Source: CAJUPY01 sp051871275 (lineage in GTDB: Bacteria; Bacteroidota; Bacteroidia; Bacteroidales; Muribaculaceae). Taken from it: a stretch of 10,952 nt of DNA. The notes below the pieces were generated by a model that saw only the letters and a program-made list of their open reading frames with translations, was not told where the DNA came from and did not search any database. The translations under genes and the position numbers were made by a program. Every line of letters starts with the position of its first letter. The stretch's first letter is position 1. The stretch lies in the NCBI GenBank assembly GCA_051871275.1, contig JBJECR010000087.1:1-10952 (forward strand), given 5' to 3'. Shown one piece after another: positions 7,056 to 10,952 of this stretch.

Positions 7056-9980
7056 TTATTTCACAATCTTGCGAGTGATAACGCCGTTTTCAGTAGCAAC
7101 TTTCACTACGTAAACGCCGCTTGCAAGGTTTTCACCTGATACCAGTTGACCTGAAACGGTATATACTTTTACGTTGTCTGCTTCTGCACCTTCAACTACA
7201 ATATTGCCGTTTTCAACACCGATATTCACAGAGCCATCGTTTGAAATCATATCCACGCCTGTAACTTCAGATTTGAGGATTGCAGGTTCGGAAAGAGTAC
7301 CGAGGAGTTTTGTGAAGTTAACGCTGTTATCAACTGTAATATAGTTGCCTGTAGCACGGTCAAAGAGTTCGAAGTTTACAACGTCTTGAGGCTGACCTGC
7401 AACAGTGATGAAGAAACGGTTACCAATCATCTTACCTTCACCGCGACATTCACCATCTACGAATGCACCGATAGCATAACGATTCGGTTCAAGTTTGCCA
7501 GCAAATTCAGCGATAATACACATATTTTCAGCAAACTGATTTGGATTGTAGTTGAAATCCGGTGTTTCGCTGTAAATATCAAATGAATTGCCTGATTCAG
7601 GTACTTGATATTCAGTGAGATATCTGTCCGGCATAAATAATACGTTAGCAGCATCGCCTGCATTGTAAACAAGGTAACCTTCACCTGCATTGAGTGATTC
7701 GAGAGTACCGACCCATGTGCCTGATTCAGAGTCAAATGTCATAAATCCGGATTGAGCAATAACGTAGCTGTTTGCAGGAAGAATCACTTTTCCAAATACT
7801 TCTTGGAAGTTACGATCCTTGCAATAGCGGTTGCTGAACCATGTCCACCCTGCTTTGAATGAAACTTCTTTGCTCTCGTTTGAGAAAAGATCCGTGTTTT
7901 CAGCCAAATAAGCAACAGTTTGTCCTTCTTTCACTTTAACACGATAGAATGAAGAGTTGTCAAGTGAAATGAGAGAGCCGAAGAAGCCGAAGTTCGGGTC
8001 ATTGTACATTAATTGTGTCTGTGAACGTACTTCCTGAGCATTAGCATAGTTTGTAACAAAAGCATCTACACTTTCCGTGCCGGAATAGAGTGAAAGCCAA
8101 TTCCAACCTTCACCAAGGTTCACACGCTGAGTAATCTTAACAGGTTGAGTAGCACTAAGATTGCCTACAGTAGCAGTCAAACGAGACTCACCAACAAGTT
8201 TTGGCTCTAAAGTCCACTTGTTTTCATTTCCTACGCGAGTAAGAGTAAAATACGGTGCTTCTTCATCTTCAACTGCAGTCGGAATTGCGAATGAAACGTC
8301 TGCGAGAGGATAATTTTCCGGAGTTGTGGTGATTACGAGTTCGTATGTATCTTCACAACCGATTGTGATTGGCTCAAATGAAATTGCAGACAGAGCCTGT
8401 GTGATTTGAATGCCGAAGCCTGTTGTGAATACGTTTGGAATTTCATTGCTGAAAACACCTTCACCGTCAAGACCACTGAGGAGAGTTGTGATAGTACCTT
8501 CAATGCGGCTTGTGCCGTAAGCAGCAGCGATAAATTCGTATTCAGCAGTGCGTCCGTCACCGTTTATAGTAAGAATCGGTGTTCCTTCACCATAGTTTTC
8601 TGCCCAAACAAGTTCACTGAAAGCATATTCACCGGTCTTGATATTGCCTTGAATATTTGATGTAATATCAAGTGTACCAAGGAGATCCTGTGCCACTTCA
8701 ATCACGAGTGGATCTTGGCTGACAGAGAAGTCTGCTTCTGTAGGCAGTTTCACTACATTGACATTTACTGTCCACGGCATATTAGGAATATCTGAGTGAG
8801 TAACCGTAACTGTGGCACTACCAACATATTCTGCAGTGATAACGCCTTCCGTCATGGAAAGAACATCATTGCCTAAGTCGTCTGTGCCTGAAACAGCATA
8901 GCTGATACCTGACATCGGGTCTGTTGCTGTTTCCGGGAAGAGTGTGTAAGTATATGGCAAAAGGTCTGAAACCACTGTACCTACAGTCACTGTGAGTGAT
9001 TCATAAAGCTGAGCAAATTTTTCTACCGGCTGGCGAACAATCACAGTCACATCAAATTTTGCACCGCCAACAGCAGTTGCTGTCATAGTAAATGAACCTG
9101 CTTTTACAGGTGTCCAACCGTTAGCTACAGTGGAATTTTCTTCAAATGCAGTTTCATCAGAAGGAACCCAAACTACAGTTTCCGTAGCATCGTCCGGAGT
9201 AATCACAATTATTGACTGCAATGCATTTGTGAGGGACTCTGAATCGTAGATGTCAACGTGAATAGTAGCCTCTGTGTAATTCGGATTGAGTGCAATACCT
9301 GTAATAGGTTGATTTACAATTACATTTGTATAAGTGCTTGGCATACCGTTGTTAGGTGCACCGAAACTTACACCAAGGTAAGCACCTGTCTGATTAGCCT
9401 TGAGACCTGTGAGGACATTGTTTTCAATCTTAATGTAATCCGTACTGTTTCCGTATTCCCATACAATCTCATCAGGAAGGTTGGCATTTGACGGAGTGAC
9501 GGTAAGATTGTCCAAAAGATTGACAGTACCGCCCACATTTACTTCCAGTGTTTCCGGAAGGCTAAGAGCAGTAGCAGCAATAAATGTACGATTAAGAGGT
9601 GTTGACGGCTCACCGAATGTCTGGTCCGTGCCATCTACGGTAATAACACCGGAAAGAGTGTATTCCGTTTCGTAACATTTAACTACGAGGGTTACATTCT
9701 GCGTTCCTTCATCAGGATTCACACCAATACGGAGGGTGAAAAGAGAGGAAGCAGTGGTTGTCCCAACTGTGGAGATTTCTGCAATACCACGGCACTCATC
9801 ACCAATGAAAGCACCGAGAGTAGTGTTTTCTCCCACATTAATCGGATTTCCGTCACCATCAAAAAGTGCTACGTATGCAACAGCCTGGTTCTGATACTCT
9901 GCAGAAGTCCAGTTTCTTGCTGCAAACGTAGTGACAGTTGAAATGACAGTCATCAAGAAAAATGATAAAAGTTTTTTCAT
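7056..9980 (-). CDS. Secreted T9SS type A sorting-domain protein with Ig-like modules
   Basis: The product is 974 residues. A signal peptide (MKKLLSFFLMTVISTVTTFA) is followed by a module with TLGAFIGDECRGIAEI (54-69). Several beta-sandwich, Ig-like (Big_2-type) segments then run from about 140 to 615, for example SLPETLEVNVGGTVNL, ITPDDATETVVWVPSDE and ESLTVTVGTVVSDL. Two related segments begin GEGWNWLS (624-630) and KAGWTWFS (709-716). A second GAF module, AIGAFVDGECRGEGKM, lies at 836-851. The last about 60 residues (NGNIVVEGAEADNVKVYTVS, then LASGVYVVKVATENG and ending RKIVK) have the pattern of the T9SS type A sorting domain. That domain sends proteins across the outer membrane and is usually cleaved, with attachment to surface lipopolysaccharide or release. 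I see no catalytic motif, so an adhesive or structural surface role is the best guess. The start has an A-rich leader and no Shine-Dalgarno site. Confidence 0.9.
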   Translation of the reverse strand: MKKLLSFFLMTVISTVTTFAARNWTSAEYQNQAVAYVALFDGDGNPINVGENTTLGAFIGDECRGIAEISTVGTTTASSLFTLRIGVNPDEGTQNVTLVVKCYETEYTLSGVITVDGTDQTFGEPSTPLNRTFIAATALSLPETLEVNVGGTVNLLDNLTVTPSNANLPDEIVWEYGNSTDYIKIENNVLTGLKANQTGAYLGVSFGAPNNGMPSTYTNVIVNQPITGIALNPNYTEATIHVDIYDSESLTNALQSIIVITPDDATETVVWVPSDETAFEENSTVANGWTPVKAGSFTMTATAVGGAKFDVTVIVRQPVEKFAQLYESLTVTVGTVVSDLLPYTYTLFPETATDPMSGISYAVSGTDDLGNDVLSMTEGVITAEYVGSATVTVTHSDIPNMPWTVNVNVVKLPTEADFSVSQDPLVIEVAQDLLGTLDITSNIQGNIKTGEYAFSELVWAENYGEGTPILTINGDGRTAEYEFIAAAYGTSRIEGTITTLLSGLDGEGVFSNEIPNVFTTGFGIQITQALSAISFEPITIGCEDTYELVITTTPENYPLADVSFAIPTAVEDEEAPYFTLTRVGNENKWTLEPKLVGESRLTATVGNLSATQPVKITQRVNLGEGWNWLSLYSGTESVDAFVTNYANAQEVRSQTQLMYNDPNFGFFGSLISLDNSSFYRVKVKEGQTVAYLAENTDLFSNESKEVSFKAGWTWFSNRYCKDRNFQEVFGKVILPANSYVIAQSGFMTFDSESGTWVGTLESLNAGEGYLVYNAGDAANVLFMPDRYLTEYQVPESGNSFDIYSETPDFNYNPNQFAENMCIIAEFAGKLEPNRYAIGAFVDGECRGEGKMIGNRFFITVAGQPQDVVNFELFDRATGNYITVDNSVNFTKLLGTLSEPAILKSEVTGVDMISNDGSVNIGVENGNIVVEGAEADNVKVYTVSGQLVSGENLASGVYVVKVATENGVITRKIVK
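7059..7235 (-). other. T9SS C-terminal sorting domain
   Basis: Residues about 916-974 of the secreted protein show the typical order: a short strand (NIVVEG), a strand-turn with VKVYTVSGQLV, the turn LASGVYVVKV and a final basic strand ITRKIVK. This matches the Por_Secre_tail pattern (TIGR04183 type A) as I know it. It implies that the genome encodes the T9SS machinery elsewhere. Confidence 0.88.
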
Positions 9981-10109
9981 TTTTGCACTGTTTTTTTAGA
10001 GTTAATATTTGAGATAATTAATTGTTTTATGCTGTTTGTTAAGTTTTCTATATTTATGCCACGTTTTATGACTTAATATCCGATTCTCTTTTTCCGAGAC
10101 CTTGTGCTA
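9981..10109. other. AT-rich gap upstream of the T9SS gene
   Basis: This 129 bp gap is strongly AT-rich. I found no TAnnTTTG box, no Shine-Dalgarno site and no clear terminator, so I cannot say whether the T9SS gene has its own promoter or is read through from the DUF1573 gene. A-rich sequence directly before the ATG is the only start-associated signal. Confidence 0.4.
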
Positions 10110-10532
10110 TTACTGAACCAGGGTGCTATCCGGTTTTTCCAACGGTATTACATATCCTTTGAGGAAAAGACTGTTCATGCCGTCCGGAGAATCCGTATAT
10201 ACTGCAAGGCGTGAGCGAAATATTCCGTCACGCCCCGCCGGATTAAATGTAACGTCTATTTTTGCTGTGTCACCGGGTTCAATAAGGGTTCTTGTGTAAT
10301 CCACATTCGTGCAACCGCAACTTGTGCTTATGCGAATAATGCTGAAAGGCTCTTCGCCATTGTTGCGAAACCGGAAACAATGCCGGATTTCACCATCTGC
10401 CTCACGTATTTCTCCAAACTCAAAAACCGTTCCACCTATCCACCCTATTTCACTTTGGGAGGATACAGATGCAACAGTGAACAACAGAAACACTAAAGCA
10501 ATAAGCCTTTTAAAAAACACAATTATATTCAT
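10110..10532 (-). CDS. Secreted DUF1573 domain protein
   Basis: The product is 140 residues from ATG 10532. A signal peptide (basic KR after MNIIVFF, hydrophobic LIALVFLLFTVASVSS) is followed by one DUF1573 domain. It begins FEFGEIREADGEIRHCFRF, continues with the hallmark STSCGCTNV and IEPGDTAKIDVTFNPAGRDG, and ends with YTDSPDGMNSLFLKGYVIP. DUF1573 is an Ig-fold domain of the ASH/MSP type, common in exported Bacteroidetes proteins and of unknown function; there is no lipobox. The frame stays open up to 10733. I reject that longer start because its extra 67 residues overlap an intrinsic terminator and a repeat cluster and do not read like a protein. No Shine-Dalgarno site precedes either start. 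Residues after VIPLEK are few, so it is a single-domain version. Confidence 0.87.
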   Translation of the reverse strand: MNIIVFFKRLIALVFLLFTVASVSSQSEIGWIGGTVFEFGEIREADGEIRHCFRFRNNGEEPFSIIRISTSCGCTNVDYTRTLIEPGDTAKIDVTFNPAGRDGIFRSRLAVYTDSPDGMNSLFLKGYVIPLEKPDSTLVQ

Positions 10533-10571
10533 AATTAAACGGCAAATGCGTTTAAGCACATTTTTACGTTG

Positions 10572-10579
10572 CAAAATTA
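10572..10579 (-). promoter_or_regulatory. Possible Bacteroidetes -7 box of the DUF1573 gene
   Basis: TAATTTTG on the minus strand matches the Bacteroidetes -7 consensus TAnnTTTG and lies 39 bases before ATG 10532. No clear TTTG -33 element is found at the usual spacing of about 20 bases. The repeat cluster begins 22 bases upstream. Confidence 0.35.
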
Positions 10580-10601
10580 ACGTTCTTACACAATTTTTAT
10601 A

Positions 10602-10640
10602 TGACAGAAACGGACAAAAGTTTGACAAAATCGGACAAAA
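10602..10640 (-). repeat. Four phased TTTTGTC direct repeats
   Basis: Read on the minus strand, four near-copies lie head to tail: TTTTGTCCG (10640-10632), TTTTGTCAA (10630-10622), TTTTGTCCG (10619-10611) and TTTCTGTCA (10610-10602). Their starts are 10, 11 and 9 bases apart, about one DNA helix turn, so a protein binding each copy would sit on one face. The position just upstream of the putative -7 box suggests an operator or activator site for the DUF1573 gene. Confidence 0.5.
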
Positions 10641-10665
10641 TGCACCCAAAATGCCATTTTGTCCG
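10632..10665. repeat. 11 bp perfect inverted repeat sharing the TTTTGTCC motif
   Basis: CGGACAAAATG (10632-10642) and CATTTTGTCCG (10655-10665) are perfect inverted copies with a 12-base spacer. The left arm is also a member of the direct-repeat series, so direct and inverted copies share one motif. No T-run follows on either strand directly after the stem, so a protein-binding site is more likely than a terminator. Confidence 0.55.
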
Positions 10666-10685
10666 TTTTTGACAAGTGATTTTTC

Positions 10686-10722
10686 AAAAAAAATAAGGAC
10701 AGATTCAATTTTTCTGTCCTTA
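10686..10722 (-). terminator. Intrinsic terminator after the feoB-like gene
   Basis: TAAGGACAGA and TCTGTCCTTA form a perfect 10 bp stem with a 9-base loop. On the minus strand the stem runs straight into eight T residues (10693-10686). On the plus strand no T-run follows, so it acts in the minus direction. It starts about 73 bases after the TAG at 10796 and would end transcription of that gene before the DUF1573 gene. Confidence 0.8.
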
Positions 10723-10795
10723 GTGATATACAAATTTTAAGAGTAAAAGATTTGCCCCTAAAAAACAAAAATTATTTGAATTTATCTGAGCAAGG

Positions 10796-10952
10796 CTATG
10801 CAATAAACAAGAGTGCTATGTGATATGTGCAAAATGCCACTACCCATGCCAGCGTAGTGTTGTATGCCGCAGAAAATGCTCCGTACTTCCATGAGCCACA
10901 CTCCTGACTTCGTCGCTTTATAGGGCTTGAAAAAAATCACATCTGATTTTCA
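10796..10952 (-). pseudogene. feoB: 3' end of a FeoB-like ferrous iron transporter, frame disrupted
   Basis: The last codons before TAG 10796 read GSWKYGAFSAAYNTTLAWVV followed by AFCTYHIALLFIA. This resembles the C-terminal membrane segment of FeoB, the GTP-driven inner-membrane Fe(II) importer, which typically has E-x-G-S-W-K-W and then a Tyr/Asn-Thr-x-LAW helix. The same frame meets TGA at 10937-10939, next to a run of seven T, so only 46 codons are open. The adjacent frame reads VIFFKPYKAT, which could correspond to the preceding FeoB block (aromatic-x-P-C-x-A-T). It would join the downstream part if about 11 bases were missing, but it too has a stop at the very edge. Decay of the 3' end or an assembly error could explain this. 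The family call rests on about 35 residues. Confidence 0.45.

Noticed and set aside
10632..10665. 11 bp inverted repeat as an intrinsic terminator
   Set aside because: Neither arm is followed directly by a T-run on either strand, and a much better terminator lies just upstream.
10533..10733. Upstream start for the DUF1573 gene at 10733
   Set aside because: The extra 67 residues would be encoded by a terminator hairpin and the repeat cluster, and they place the clear signal peptide in the middle of the protein.
10309..10740. Plus-strand open frame of 143 codons over the DUF1573 gene and its leader
   Set aside because: It is antisense to a clear DUF1573 protein and crosses the terminator and repeats. 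No protein family pattern is seen.

Overview
The window looks like a chromosomal segment of an uncultured or little-studied member of the Bacteroidota, probably order Bacteroidales. Three things point there. There is a type IX secretion (T9SS) C-terminal sorting domain. There is a DUF1573 secreted protein with the usual Ser-Cys-Gly-Cys-Thr motif. There is also a TANFOR-like giant envelope protein next to a large beta-barrel of a family I know only from this phylum. Start codons are mostly preceded by A-rich or nondescript sequence rather than Shine-Dalgarno sites, which is also typical of the phylum.

Every gene I can support lies on the minus strand, so the window reads from right to left. 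At the right edge (10952-10796) is the 3' end of what looks like a ferrous-iron transporter gene (feoB). Its reading frame is interrupted close to the window edge, so it is either decayed or carries an assembly error. A strong intrinsic terminator (10722-10686) follows it. Next comes an unusual cluster of TTTTGTCC-type repeats (10602-10665) and a possible promoter -7 box, which lead into a small secreted DUF1573 gene (10532-10110). After a 129 bp AT-rich gap comes a 974-residue secreted protein (9980-7056) with Ig-like modules, two related GAFxxxECRG modules, a duplicated GW(N/T)W segment and a T9SS type A sorting tail. After a 170 bp gap with small inverted repeats comes a 583-residue outer-membrane beta-barrel protein (6885-5134). 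Its stop codon overlaps the start of a giant secreted protein (5137 to beyond position 1, at least 1712 residues) in an ATGA junction, with a good Shine-Dalgarno site inside the barrel gene.

The most interesting part is the last pair. An uncharacterised outer-membrane barrel is translationally coupled to a giant, apparently beta-rich, TANFOR-type exported protein, just downstream of a T9SS cargo protein. My inference is that this is a cell-envelope or surface-structure module in which the barrel anchors, exports or assembles the giant protein. Nothing in the sequence proves the function. The C-terminus of the giant protein, which would show whether it carries its own sorting signal, lies outside the window. 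No RNA genes, insertion sequences, CRISPR arrays or origins were seen. No gene-free stretch exceeds 300 bp.
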